From NCBI GenBank assembly GCA_904420225.1, contig CAJFUP010000006.1:1-32913 (forward strand): a stretch of DNA of 32,913 nucleotides, read 5' to 3'. The notes beneath the pieces were generated by a model that saw only the letters and a program-made list of their open reading frames with translations, was not told where the DNA came from and made no database searches. The stretch is from an uncultured Lachnospiraceae bacterium. Its GTDB lineage: Bacteria; Bacillota; Clostridia; Lachnospirales; Lachnospiraceae. The position numbers were made by a program, and so were the translations under genes. Shown here one piece after another: positions 1-8,053 of this stretch. Position 1 is the stretch's first letter. Each line of letters starts with the position of its first letter.

Positions 1-1
1 C

Positions 2-577
2 ATGAGCAAATATTCTTATGACCGGCTGAAACAGCGGGTTGCCCAGGGGGCCACCCTGTATCTTTCCATGGATGATGGATTCCTGACGGAGTTTGAGGAG
101 CTGACCGGCCTGCGCGTGGTGCTGGCCAGAAATGCGGAGGATGAGGGAAGTCTTTGTCTGCCGGACGGTCAGCAGATTCCCTATCACAGCTGGCACATCT
201 TAAAGCTGCTGGCCACACGGGCCGAAGTTTTGGCGCGGGATTCCCAGGGCGATCCGTTTATCACCCGGGCTGCCTATGGAAAGGGACCGGTCTTATTTGT
301 GAATTTCCCCCTTGAGCGCATGCTGATCCACAGACCGGATTGCACGGAGGAAGCCTTCCATGTCGTATACAGGGATCTGTTTGCCCCCATCTGGTCGCAA
401 AAATGTGTGATTTCGGAAAATCCCCATATCGGCCAGACCGAGCACAAAACCCATGACGGCGCCATAGCCGTACTGATCAATTACTCTTCCGTGCCCCAGC
501 CGACCCGGCTTTGCCTCCATGAAGCCTTTGTCATCGACAAGGATATTGATATAACCACTGTTTATTTTTGTACCTGA
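2..577 (+). CDS. C-terminal part of a probable glycoside hydrolase (5' end outside window)
   Basis: About 191 residues are visible, and the reading frame is open to the left edge, so the ATG at position 2 is probably an internal Met. The text resembles the C-terminal beta-rich portion of clostridial family-5/42-like glycosidases: a stretch around GATLYLSMDDGF followed by EFEELTG, then a YGKGPVLFVNFPLE segment typical of the flavodoxin-like or trimerisation-like domain after the catalytic barrel. The catalytic part is not in the window, so substrate and family cannot be fixed. The protein stops soon after a strand reading ITTVYFCT; homologues of this type usually carry one more short beta strand, so a slightly truncated end is possible. 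An AraC regulator starts 31 bp downstream on the same strand and may control this gene. Confidence 0.5.
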   Translation: MSKYSYDRLKQRVAQGATLYLSMDDGFLTEFEELTGLRVVLARNAEDEGSLCLPDGQQIPYHSWHILKLLATRAEVLARDSQGDPFITRAAYGKGPVLFVNFPLERMLIHRPDCTEEAFHVVYRDLFAPIWSQKCVISENPHIGQTEHKTHDGAIAVLINYSSVPQPTRLCLHEAFVIDKDIDITTVYFCT

Positions 578-608
578 ACGGGCACATGATACCAAGGGAG
601 AGAAATAT

Positions 609-1448
609 ATGAAGACTCTTTATTTTCGTGATATGCCAAAGGAAACATACGGAATTGGTATTAGAGAGACAGTCTTAACTTCCGGCATTCCCACGGAACT
701 GCATACTCATGACTTCTGTGAATTGTTTTTCATAAAGAAAGGAGAAATGATTCATTTTTTCAACTCAAAATCGTTTCTCATGCGCCGAGGCGATTTTTGT
801 CTGGTCCATTTCTCAGACATCCACTGCTTTCAAAAATATTCCAAAGAAACGGCGTCCCTGATGAATATTTCGTTTCCCACTGATGTCTATGAGCATTTGC
901 TCAAGCCCGCCGGATTTGGCAGTGAACCGAAACCGCTCAGCCGCAAAGGATCGCTCAGCGCCGCGCAAATGCTCATTGTGGAAGAGTTATTGGCTCTGCT
1001 GCTCCGTGTGGAATTGCTGCCGGAAGAGATGCCGCTGCATAAAAAATCCTTGGTTCTGAGTCTTTTGCAGACTATATTACTTTCCCAGACCATTTCTGAC
1101 GCGCAGACCCCCTCCCATATTCCCACATGGCTGTGTCAGGCTGTGGATGCCTTACAGCAGCCAGATATCCTGCAGGAGGGGATCACGGGATTGGTTCGGG
1201 TGAGCGGGCGCAGCCAAGAACATCTCACCCGGCAGCTGCAAAAGTATTATCATCAAACTCCCAGCCAGATCATCAATAAGATCCGCATTGACCGCGCGCA
1301 GGAATTACTCTCCTCCACCAAACTGCCTATCTTGGAGATTTCCATGAGAGTAGGATACGAAAGCGTATCCTACTTCAATCGCCTGTTCATGCAAAAGGTG
1401 GGGATGTCTCCCAGAGACTATCGAAACAGCCTGCAAAATTTTGTTTAA
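609..1448 (+). CDS. AraC family transcriptional regulator
   Basis: 279 residues with the standard two-part layout. An N-terminal cupin-like sensing domain (about residues 20-110) contains the HTHDFCELFFIKKG strand pattern with paired His residues. The C-terminal double helix-turn-helix domain (about 175-275) contains RIDRAQELL, ILEISMRVGYESVSYFNRLF and GMSPRDYR, which are diagnostic of AraC/XylS DNA binding. The start follows an AAGGGAGAG ribosome binding site seven bases upstream. Such proteins in clostridia usually sense a sugar or glycoside and activate adjacent catabolic genes; the partial glycosidase upstream and the SMP-30/DeoC fusion downstream are plausible targets (inference). Its stop codon overlaps the stop of the convergent fusion gene by 4 bp. 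Confidence 0.9.
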   Translation: MKTLYFRDMPKETYGIGIRETVLTSGIPTELHTHDFCELFFIKKGEMIHFFNSKSFLMRRGDFCLVHFSDIHCFQKYSKETASLMNISFPTDVYEHLLKPAGFGSEPKPLSRKGSLSAAQMLIVEELLALLLRVELLPEEMPLHKKSLVLSLLQTILLSQTISDAQTPSHIPTWLCQAVDALQQPDILQEGITGLVRVSGRSQEHLTRQLQKYYHQTPSQIINKIRIDRAQELLSSTKLPILEISMRVGYESVSYFNRLFMQKVGMSPRDYRNSLQNFV

Positions 1449-3124
1449 CTTCTTGAAAATTCCTCTAAAATGTGGATCCCACTGCTGGTTCCAATGCGCT
1501 CCGCTCCAGCCTCCATCATCTCCCTGCAGCTTTCCCATCCCCGGATGCCGCCGGAGGCTTTGACCTTCACGTTCTTTCCGGCGGCCGCCTTCATCAGGCG
1601 CACATCCTCCGCGCTGGCACCCGCCGTGCCAAATCCCGTGCTGGTCTTGATGAAATCCGGCTTCACCCGGGAGGCGATCTGGGATGCTATACAAATCTCC
1701 CGCTTTGTCAGATAGCATGTCTCCAAAATCACCTTGCAGACTACTCCTTCCCGGTGGCACACTTCCGTCATGTTTCGCATTTCTTCTTCAATATATGCAA
1801 GATTCCCCTGCTTCAGCTGCCCCACATTGATGACATAGTCGATCTCTTGGGCCCCGTCCCGTATGGCCTGTTGGGCTTCCAGAACCTTCTCCTTTATCGT
1901 AGTCTGCCCAAGTGGGAAGGAAACCACCGACGCGGCGCGCACGCCGCTGCCCTCCAGGCATGTCCGGCACAGGCGGACGGCCGCCGGATTTACCATGGCA
2001 CAGGCAAACCCGTTTTCCCTGGCCTCTCGGCACAGACACCGAATCTCTTCCTCTGTGGCATCGGCCCGCAAAAGTGTATGGTCAATCATCTGGGCCAGCT
2101 GCCGCCTGCTCATGGGTTCCAGCTTCTTCTGATTCGGATCCAGGTCCAGATATGCCATGGTGGCGGGCATTTCATGGCCAGTATTGACTTTCGTCTCATC
2201 CGCCACCAGGTCAAAACAAGAGATCACCAGCTTTCCGTTCCAGATGATGGGTTCTCCCGGCTGATCCAAACCGCCGTCCAGTCCGTCGCAGTCCGGGCTC
2301 TGGGCCAATTTTTTCACCGTTCCTTCCCTATCCACGGCCACAATGGCGTTTTGGTTGAAATCTGCGATATAGATGGTTCCGTCCTCCCCGCAGATCATCC
2401 CGTCCGTGGATTTCAGCCGCTCATAATCCCTGGCAAATACCGTATTGGAGGCACAGGTGCCGTCCTCGGCAAAGGTCAGTTTATGGACCGCTCCATCGCC
2501 GAAGTTTCCCACGTACAGGTTTCCGTCTGCGCCGAATACGATGCCGTCCGCCCCGTACTGACATTCCTCATTATCCGTCACAAAGGTGGAAAAAATATGG
2601 GGATCGTCCAGCGTATTGGTGACCTGTACATTCCGCTCATCCAGCCCAAATCGGTATACACAGCTGACCAGATGGCCCGACGGATGGGAAACCCGGGCCA
2701 GACGACTTTGCGTCACATACATATATCCGTTCCGGATCCGGATGCCGTTGGGATGTTCCATGCCGGTGGCAACGGTGTGCCACTCCAAAATGCCATTTTC
2801 ATCGGCCTTTATTTTGAGAATTCTTCCCTTAAACGCCAGCCCCTCTCTCCCGGACCACCCCTGATTGTCGCAGAGATATATATTATAATCCGCATCAAAG
2901 GCGATACCCATATTTCTGGCAATGCCGGTTTCCGGGTGGACCGGCACATCAAACCATTTTGTAATTTCCATGTCCTGGGGATCTATGCGGATGACACAGC
3001 CGGACAGAGAATCGTCCGCAAAATTGGGACAGGACACAATGAGTCTGCCCTCCCAGTCAATCTCCATTCCGTCCGGTGTACACACATAATCCGGCAGTAC
3101 GGCAAAAAGCTTCGATTTCTGCAT
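1445..3124 (-). CDS. SMP-30/gluconolactonase-like domain fused to deoxyribose-phosphate aldolase (DeoC)
   Basis: 559 residues in one uninterrupted frame. Residues 1 to about 335 form an SMP-30/gluconolactonase/LRE-like beta-propeller, with blade repeats such as GIVFGADGNLYVGNFGDG and GMICGEDGTIYIAD carrying the acidic and Asn residues expected around the metal site. Residues 338-559 are a full-length DeoC aldolase (family size about 220). It keeps all three catalytic residues: Asp429 in EIDYVINVG, the Schiff-base Lys493 in FIKTSTG and Lys522 in VKASGG. DeoC cleaves 2-deoxyribose-5-phosphate to acetaldehyde and glyceraldehyde-3-phosphate; SMP-30 proteins hydrolyse sugar lactones. Met338 (ATG at 2111-2113) could in principle start a separate aldolase, but only weak purine-rich sequence precedes it. 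The main start has an AGGAGTGAAAGGGGAG ribosome binding region. The partner reactions suggest a sugar-acid or deoxy-sugar pathway, which is inference. Confidence 0.85.
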   Translation of the reverse strand: MQKSKLFAVLPDYVCTPDGMEIDWEGRLIVSCPNFADDSLSGCVIRIDPQDMEITKWFDVPVHPETGIARNMGIAFDADYNIYLCDNQGWSGREGLAFKGRILKIKADENGILEWHTVATGMEHPNGIRIRNGYMYVTQSRLARVSHPSGHLVSCVYRFGLDERNVQVTNTLDDPHIFSTFVTDNEECQYGADGIVFGADGNLYVGNFGDGAVHKLTFAEDGTCASNTVFARDYERLKSTDGMICGEDGTIYIADFNQNAIVAVDREGTVKKLAQSPDCDGLDGGLDQPGEPIIWNGKLVISCFDLVADETKVNTGHEMPATMAYLDLDPNQKKLEPMSRRQLAQMIDHTLLRADATEEEIRCLCREARENGFACAMVNPAAVRLCRTCLEGSGVRAASVVSFPLGQTTIKEKVLEAQQAIRDGAQEIDYVINVGQLKQGNLAYIEEEMRNMTEVCHREGVVCKVILETCYLTKREICIASQIASRVKPDFIKTSTGFGTAGASAEDVRLMKAAAGKNVKVKASGGIRGWESCREMMEAGAERIGTSSGIHILEEFSRS

Positions 3125-3221
3125 AAAGCTCCCCTTTCACTCCTATTTCTATTTAATCAATTGCGAATTACACAAATCACCAGCGGATCACCCTTATGGG
3201 ACTCAATTTGGTTAAACCATA

Positions 3222-3322
3222 AGCGGGGAACGGACGCACCCTGCCGAGATCCGTCCACTGGGCTGCGGCCTCTGCCGCAGCCGGGTGGGTCAAATCCCTG
3301 TCAGGCGCATCCGCTCCCCGCT
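3222..3322. other. Long GC-rich imperfect hairpin in the 3125-3374 intergenic region
   Basis: The 250 bp between the DUF3881 gene and the SMP-30/DeoC gene hold a nested inverted repeat. The outer arms 3222-3234 and 3310-3322 pair with one mismatch over 13 bp. Inside, 3255-3258 pairs with 3285-3288, and 3261-3269 pairs perfectly with 3274-3282 around a CTCT loop. Next to it, CTTATGG and CCATAAG on the minus strand flank a GGTTTAACC palindrome. It does not match tRNA, SRP RNA, 6S RNA, T-box or common riboswitch cores that I know. It may be a structured leader of the fusion gene, a terminator region of the serS-DUF3881 unit or an interspersed palindromic repeat. Confidence 0.5.
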
Positions 3323-3374
3323 GCCTGCGCGCACACAGCAGTACCCATGCGCCCAACTGCCCGGGCCGCTGCGC

Positions 3375-4253
3375 TTACGCAAAATATGCTTCTCCCATCA
3401 TCCATACCTGCCCTTTGAACCGGCGGCCGGTTTCCGGCACACCCAGCAGGTCCTCTCTGTTGATCACCACCGATACAGGAATATCATTGGTAACCACAGT
3501 CATGCGGTACACTTCCTCACCTGTGACGGAGTTGGTGAGAAGCTCCACATTCTCAATATCTCCCATGAGAGTATACTGATCGCATTCCACGCCTGTGGGC
3601 ATGAAAAACGAGTCGATCAGCGTGTACATATCGCATTTACTGATCTGTTTATTTAACTTGGTATAAAGATTCATTTCATCCAGAGTCAGGCTTTCCATGG
3701 CCGAGGCATCCCCTCCACGGGCCGACTCAATCATACTGGTACGTTTTTGGGACGCGATCCGGGCCGACTCGATCTGCTGCTTCGTCTTGCGGATGGGAAG
3801 GATGATCTTACCCTCATCGGACAACCCCGTCAGGCACACTTCCTTTCCCCTGGGCAATCTGCCCGTTCTGGAAAACAGCTCCCGCATCTCCATGAAATTG
3901 GTCAGATAATAAATCAGAGAAACCCCCACCCGGTAATCTTCACACAGACCGGCATAGGAATCCTTTTCCCCCTGCTTACTGAACGTGCTCACTGTCTGGC
4001 TGGACACCACGCGGCTGACAGAATACGGGTAATAATACTCCAGCTGGAAGTTTCCCTCCTCATCCTCTTCCCCGCACATGGCAATGCCCATATCCTTTGC
4101 CACCTCTTTCAGCAGCAATACCATGTTGGTCTCTTCATCAACCTGTATGATCTTCATATAATCCGGTTCTTTTGCGAACTGATCCAGATATTCTTTCCAC
4201 TTCTTTTTCCGGATATCGTTGCGAAATCCGACCGATCGAAGATAGCTGTGCAT
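3375..4253 (-). CDS. DUF3881 family protein
   Basis: 292 residues from the start MHSYLRSVGF, chosen because AGGAG lies five to six bases before that ATG; an upstream in-frame ATG lacks such a site and would overlap the end of serS. The sequence matches my memory of DUF3881, a soluble family largely confined to Lachnospiraceae: an MHxYLRxxGF opening, an MGIAMCGEEDEEGNFQLEYYYPY block, an ESYAGxCxDxRVGVSLIYYL-like block, and GLSDEGKIILPI. No membrane segment, signal peptide or catalytic motif is visible and the function is unknown. It lies 55 bp downstream of serS on the same strand, so it is probably cotranscribed with it. Confidence 0.8.
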   Translation of the reverse strand: MHSYLRSVGFRNDIRKKKWKEYLDQFAKEPDYMKIIQVDEETNMVLLLKEVAKDMGIAMCGEEDEEGNFQLEYYYPYSVSRVVSSQTVSTFSKQGEKDSYAGLCEDYRVGVSLIYYLTNFMEMRELFSRTGRLPRGKEVCLTGLSDEGKIILPIRKTKQQIESARIASQKRTSMIESARGGDASAMESLTLDEMNLYTKLNKQISKCDMYTLIDSFFMPTGVECDQYTLMGDIENVELLTNSVTGEEVYRMTVVTNDIPVSVVINREDLLGVPETGRRFKGQVWMMGEAYFA

Positions 4254-4308
4254 GAAGGCTCCTTTCTCTATTTCCGCAGGCGCAATGGCCTGCCCCTGTC
4301 CGCTTCCG

Positions 4309-5586
4309 TCAGCGAATTTCCGTCTTTCCACCCATGTATGGACGAAGCGCTTCCGGAATTCTCACGCTGCCGTCGGCCTGAAGGTTATTCTCCAAAAACG
4401 CAATGAGCATACGGGGAGGCGCCACAACTGTATTGTTCAATGTATGCGCAAAATACTTGCCCTTTTCTCCTGTGACGCGGATCTTTAAACGGCGCGCCTG
4501 GGCATCGCCCAAATTGGAGCAGCTCCCCACCTCAAAATACTTTTTCTGTCTGGGAGACCAGGCTTCCACATCCACAGACTTCACCTTCAAGTCCGCCAAA
4601 TCGCCGGAGCAGCATTCCAAGGTGCGCACCGGAATATCCAGACTCCGGAACAGATCCACCGTATTCTGCCACAGCTTATCAAACCACATCATACTGTCCT
4701 CCGGCTCACAGACCACAATCATCTCCTGCTTCTCAAACTGGTGGATGCGGTAAATACCTCTCTCCTCAATGCCATGGGCGCCCTTTTCTTTGCGGAAGCA
4801 CGGAGAATAACTGGTCAGCGTTCTGGGAAGCGTCTCGGCGGGGAGAATGGTGTCAATGAATTTTCCGATCATGGAGTGCTCACTGGTGCCGATGAGGTAA
4901 AGATCCTCTCCCTCAATCTTGTACATCATGGCGTCCATCTCCTCAAAGCTCATGACGCCGGTGACCACATCGCTGCGGATCATAAAGGGCGGCACGCAGT
5001 ATGTGAATCCGCGGTCAATCATAAAATCCCTGGCATAGGAGATGACAGCGGAGTGCAGTCTGGCAATGTCCCCCATGAGGTAATAGAAACCGTTTCCGGC
5101 CACTTTTCTGGCGCTGTCCAAATCAATGCCGTGGAACCGCTCCATGATCTCTGTGTGGTACGGAATCTCAAAATCCGGCACCACTGGCTCGCCAAAACGC
5201 TCCACTTCCACATTTTCACTGTCATCTTTGCCGATGGGCACCGACGGATCAATGATATTGGGGATGGCCATCATGGCCTTCTTCAGTCTGGCCTCCACAT
5301 CCTTTTCCTCTTCCGTCAGGGCGTTGACCCGGTCAGCTCCGGCTGCTACCTGCGCTTTCACTGCCTCAGCCTCTTCCTTCTTGCCCTGGGCCATGAGACC
5401 GCCGATCTGCTTGGACAACCGGTTTCTATCGGCGCGAAGTGCCTCCACCTCTTTCTTAATCTCGCGATTGCGGATGTCCAGTTCCAGCACCTCATCCACC
5501 AGAGGAAGCTTTCTATCCTGGAATTTATTTTTTATATTCTGTCTCACCACGTCCGGATTCTCCCGGACAAACTTAATATCTAACAT
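4309..5586 (-). CDS. serS: Seryl-tRNA synthetase
   Basis: 425 residues, the normal bacterial length. The start is MLDIKFVRENPDVVRQN, preceded by a strong AAGGAGG site; ATG codons further upstream in frame fall in the leader. Residues about 1-110 form the long antiparallel coiled-coil tRNA-binding arm, rich in Lys, Glu and Ala. The class II catalytic core follows, with motif 2 (FRKEKGAHGIEERGIYRIHQF) and motif 3 (PPRMLIAFLENN). The enzyme charges tRNA-Ser with serine in the cytoplasm. The C-terminus RIPEALRPYMGG is characteristic. No T-box antiterminator sequence was found in the roughly 110-nt leader, so regulation by that route is not indicated. Confidence 0.97.
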   Translation of the reverse strand: MLDIKFVRENPDVVRQNIKNKFQDRKLPLVDEVLELDIRNREIKKEVEALRADRNRLSKQIGGLMAQGKKEEAEAVKAQVAAGADRVNALTEEEKDVEARLKKAMMAIPNIIDPSVPIGKDDSENVEVERFGEPVVPDFEIPYHTEIMERFHGIDLDSARKVAGNGFYYLMGDIARLHSAVISYARDFMIDRGFTYCVPPFMIRSDVVTGVMSFEEMDAMMYKIEGEDLYLIGTSEHSMIGKFIDTILPAETLPRTLTSYSPCFRKEKGAHGIEERGIYRIHQFEKQEMIVVCEPEDSMMWFDKLWQNTVDLFRSLDIPVRTLECCSGDLADLKVKSVDVEAWSPRQKKYFEVGSCSNLGDAQARRLKIRVTGEKGKYFAHTLNNTVVAPPRMLIAFLENNLQADGSVRIPEALRPYMGGKTEIR

Positions 5587-5701
5587 GGTAACCTCCTTCC
5601 GCACAAAAAACACCTCCCCGCCATTTGTCCGGAAAAGATGTTTTTCTGCTCCCTGCACGCGCCTCATTGTGCAGCAAACTGTGTACATTTTTAGTACGCC
5701 C

Positions 5702-5730
5702 ATTATATATCAAAATATACCAGAATACAA
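5702..5730 (-). promoter_or_regulatory. Promoter of serS
   Basis: On the minus strand the -35 element TTGTAT (5725-5730) is separated by 17 bp from a perfect -10 TATAAT (5702-5707). The leader of about 110 nt down to the serS start contains two small hairpins (GTAC around TAAAAAT, and CTGCAC with GTGCAG) but no T-box core. Confidence 0.7.
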
Positions 5731-5963
5731 GAGGTTCCTGAGAATTGTGTGGATTGGACAGATTCTTGCGGCTATCAAAACGGATACGCTTCCTCCATCA
5801 CATCTGTATATGTTATGATGATGGAGAGAGCAAACAATATTTGCCACGCAATTTTAAACAGACGCGAATATTCTCTCTTGTTTCCTGTCTATATAAGTGA
5901 AAAGGCAAAAGCAGCCCGCAAAGCCCGGGTAGCTGGGCAAAATCCATTTTACTGGGGGTAGTT
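5731..5963. other. Divergent intergenic region between serS and the sigma factor gene
   Basis: This is the part of the 377-bp gap upstream of the serS promoter. It must contain the promoter of the sigma-serpin operon. A TGTTATGAT extended -10-like sequence lies near 5809-5817 and a TATATAAG sequence near 5890-5897, but neither has a convincing -35. A GC-rich segment (CAGCCCG and AGCTGGGC) just before the gene could fold. No clear ECF-type promoter pair was recognised, and no gene is supported here. Confidence 0.4.
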
Positions 5964-6515
5964 ATGGAAGATCAGCAAATCATTACTCTTTATTGGAACC
6001 GAGATCCGGAGGCCATCCGTCTGAGCGGTCAGCAGTATGGCTCCGTCCTGCACCGCATTTCTTATAACATTCTGTCCAGCCATGAGGACAGTGAGGAATG
6101 CGTCAACGACACATACCAGCGGGCCTGGGAGTCCATGCCTCCCAACCGGCCGGACAGCCTGCTGGCCTATCTGGGGAGGATCGTCAGAAATCTCTCCATC
6201 AATCTCTGGAACAAAAACCATGCCCACAAGAGAGGCGGTCATGTGCTCCTATCGGAACTGTCAGAATGTGTCTCCGGCGGCCCCACCGCCGAGGACGCGG
6301 TGGAGACAAGCTTTCTCACGGAAGTTATCTGCCGCTGGCTATCTTCTCTGCCCCGGGACGACCGAATTTTGTTTGTACGCCGCTACTGGTTCGGAGATGA
6401 TTTAAAGACATTGGCCGCCCATGGCCGCACCACACCCAACCGGCTGGCCGGACGTCTTTTCCGGCTTCGCCAAAAGTTAAAAGAACGCTTGGAACAGGAG
6501 GGAATTCCACTATGA
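5964..6515 (+). CDS. ECF-type sigma-70 family RNA polymerase sigma factor
   Basis: 183 residues with the two domains of an extracytoplasmic-function sigma factor. Region 2 spans about residues 20-88 and contains ILSSHEDSEECVNDTYQRAW and LLAYLGRIVRNLSINLWNK. Region 4 spans about 116-177, with WLSSLPRDDRILFVRRYWFG and a helix-turn-helix RTTPNRLAGRLFRLRQKLKERL. Region 3 is absent, as expected. The start is preceded by GGGGGTAG a few bases upstream. Its stop codon overlaps the start of the serpin gene (ATGA), so the two are translationally coupled. In this bacterial group the gene in that position normally encodes a membrane anti-sigma protein. Confidence 0.93.
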   Translation: MEDQQIITLYWNRDPEAIRLSGQQYGSVLHRISYNILSSHEDSEECVNDTYQRAWESMPPNRPDSLLAYLGRIVRNLSINLWNKNHAHKRGGHVLLSELSECVSGGPTAEDAVETSFLTEVICRWLSSLPRDDRILFVRRYWFGDDLKTLAAHGRTTPNRLAGRLFRLRQKLKERLEQEGIPL

Positions 6516-8038
6516 AAAAGAAAAAAGAAGAAAAACTCTTTGACGCCATCACCAATATTCCCGATGACATGATACAGGAAGCGGCAGACGCCGGGAAAAA
6601 GCGGCCGTTTTTGCTGCGGCACAAATGGCCGGTACTGGCTGCCTGCAGCCTGACGGCCGTGGGCCTGCTCTTCTTCTTCCCCCAGCCAACCCCTTCCCCG
6701 GGAGGCCATGAGCCCCATACGGCCATTGGTGTGGAAAACACAGACGGGACCAGCTCCTCTGCGGCAGAAACCGATCCCTCTTCCGGCGGTCCAGATGCCC
6801 CCACAGATGGCTCCCAGGAAAGCGGCTTCATGGATTCTCCGTCTTCCGGCTTCGCGGGACAGCTGGCAGATATTCTATTTCCCAAGGCCCTGGCCTATGA
6901 CGACTACGATGCAAAACACCAGCTCCTGGAATCCAATCCCGTGGATGAGACATTTATAAGCGCGGTGGATGCCTTTTCCTATGAAACCGCCTCCGCCATC
7001 CTCTCCCAATCCCAGGACAATGTGAATTATTCCCCCATTTCCCTGTATTATGCCCTGGCCGTGGCGGCCTCCGGCGCAGACGGGGAGACGGCACAGGAGC
7101 TGCTTTCACTGCTGGGCGTCTCCGACAGCCAATTTTTATCCCAGCAGTGTTCCAACCTATATCGCTGTCTCTACACAGAAAATGAAATGGGTTCTCTCAA
7201 GATTGCCAATTCCCTGTGGATGGATCGGCGATATACCTGGAAAGACACATTCATCCAAAATGCTGCGGATCACTTTTACAGCGCCTCATTCAGCGTAAAT
7301 TTTTCCGACGGACGCACAGGGAAACAGATGGCGGACTGGATCTCAGAACAGACCGGGCATACACTCACTCCCAATCTTTCCCTGAGCCGTGAGCAGATTT
7401 TATCCATCCTGAACACCATTTATTTCAAAGACCAATGGTTCACCCGCTTTGACACCGACAAAACGGCTTCTGCTTCCTTTTATCCCACCGATGCCGCCCC
7501 GGTGGAATGGGATTTCATGAATACGACCCAATACGGCTCCTTCGTCCGCGGCGATACTTGGGTGCGCGCCTCGCTGCAGCTGAAAAACGGAGGCAGCATG
7601 GTATTCGTCCTTCCCGATGAGGGAATCTCTGTCCGCGATCTGGTGGCCACACCGGAACAGACTGCCTCTGTCTTCCAAGAAGGGGAAACCATATACGGAA
7701 CGGTGACCTGGTCCATACCGAAATTCCAATTCAGCACCTCCCTGACCCTTGGGGAGCTGGTACAAAGTCTGGGAGTGACATCTGCCTTCCGTACGGATGC
7801 AGATTTCTCCGGAATGACAGACGCCCCCGCTTACTTCTCCTCCATCCGCCAGGATACGTATATCGGCATTGATGAAAACGGCGTAGAGGCCTCTTCGTTC
7901 ACACTAATCAACCTGGACGGCAGCGCAATGTCTGATAACGAGGAAGAAATGATCCTGAATCGCCCCTTCCTCTATGGCATCACAACTCCCGACGGCTCCC
8001 TGCTCTTCGTGGGAATCTGCGAGAATCCGGCGGGCTGA
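6512..8038 (+). CDS. Membrane-anchored serpin with an anti-sigma-like N-terminus
   Basis: 508 residues. Residues 1-38 are a charged cytoplasmic segment (KEEKLFDAITNIPDDMIQEA) closely resembling the N-terminus of clostridial proteins encoded after ECF sigma genes. Residues about 39-57 are one hydrophobic membrane segment. Residues 58-115 form a Ser/Pro/Gly-rich linker. A complete serpin fold occupies about 140-508, with VNYSPISLYYALAVAASGADGET, a LSILNTIYFKDQWFTRF breach/shutter region and the C-terminal NRPFLYGI and LLFVG strands. The proximal hinge is ENGVEASS (455-462); counting from Gly457 as P15 places P1 at about Ser471 in DGSAMS. Serpins trap serine or cysteine proteases by loop insertion, here outside the membrane. 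A role as anti-sigma or protease sensor is inference from the N-terminus and the ATGA overlap. Confidence 0.9.
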   Translation: MKKKKEEKLFDAITNIPDDMIQEAADAGKKRPFLLRHKWPVLAACSLTAVGLLFFFPQPTPSPGGHEPHTAIGVENTDGTSSSAAETDPSSGGPDAPTDGSQESGFMDSPSSGFAGQLADILFPKALAYDDYDAKHQLLESNPVDETFISAVDAFSYETASAILSQSQDNVNYSPISLYYALAVAASGADGETAQELLSLLGVSDSQFLSQQCSNLYRCLYTENEMGSLKIANSLWMDRRYTWKDTFIQNAADHFYSASFSVNFSDGRTGKQMADWISEQTGHTLTPNLSLSREQILSILNTIYFKDQWFTRFDTDKTASASFYPTDAAPVEWDFMNTTQYGSFVRGDTWVRASLQLKNGGSMVFVLPDEGISVRDLVATPEQTASVFQEGETIYGTVTWSIPKFQFSTSLTLGELVQSLGVTSAFRTDADFSGMTDAPAYFSSIRQDTYIGIDENGVEASSFTLINLDGSAMSDNEEEMILNRPFLYGITTPDGSLLFVGICENPAG

Positions 8039-8053
8039 AAACAGCCCGCCTTT
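8029..8053 (+). terminator. Rho-independent terminator of the sigma-serpin operon
   Basis: A perfect 9-bp stem, GGCGGGCTG (8029-8037) with CAGCCCGCC (8042-8050), closes an AAAA loop and is followed by TTT. It overlaps the serpin stop codon. The T tract is short. Confidence 0.75.

Noticed and set aside
3222-3322. tRNA, tRNA-Sec, SRP RNA or 6S RNA at the long hairpin
   Set aside because: No T-arm and anticodon layout, no SRP GGAAG-type core and no 6S central bubble could be matched on either strand.
1472-3418. A 648-codon open frame on the plus strand
   Set aside because: It lies antisense to the SMP-30/DeoC gene, whose protein matches known families; the plus-strand translation has no recognisable domain and no ribosome site.
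5587-5700. T-box leader for serS
   Set aside because: No AGGGUGG...CCGCG-type antiterminator sequence or terminator hairpin was found.
5749-5961. A 70-codon frame just upstream of the sigma factor gene
   Set aside because: GTG start without a ribosome site, no recognisable content, and it overlaps the region where the operon promoter must lie.
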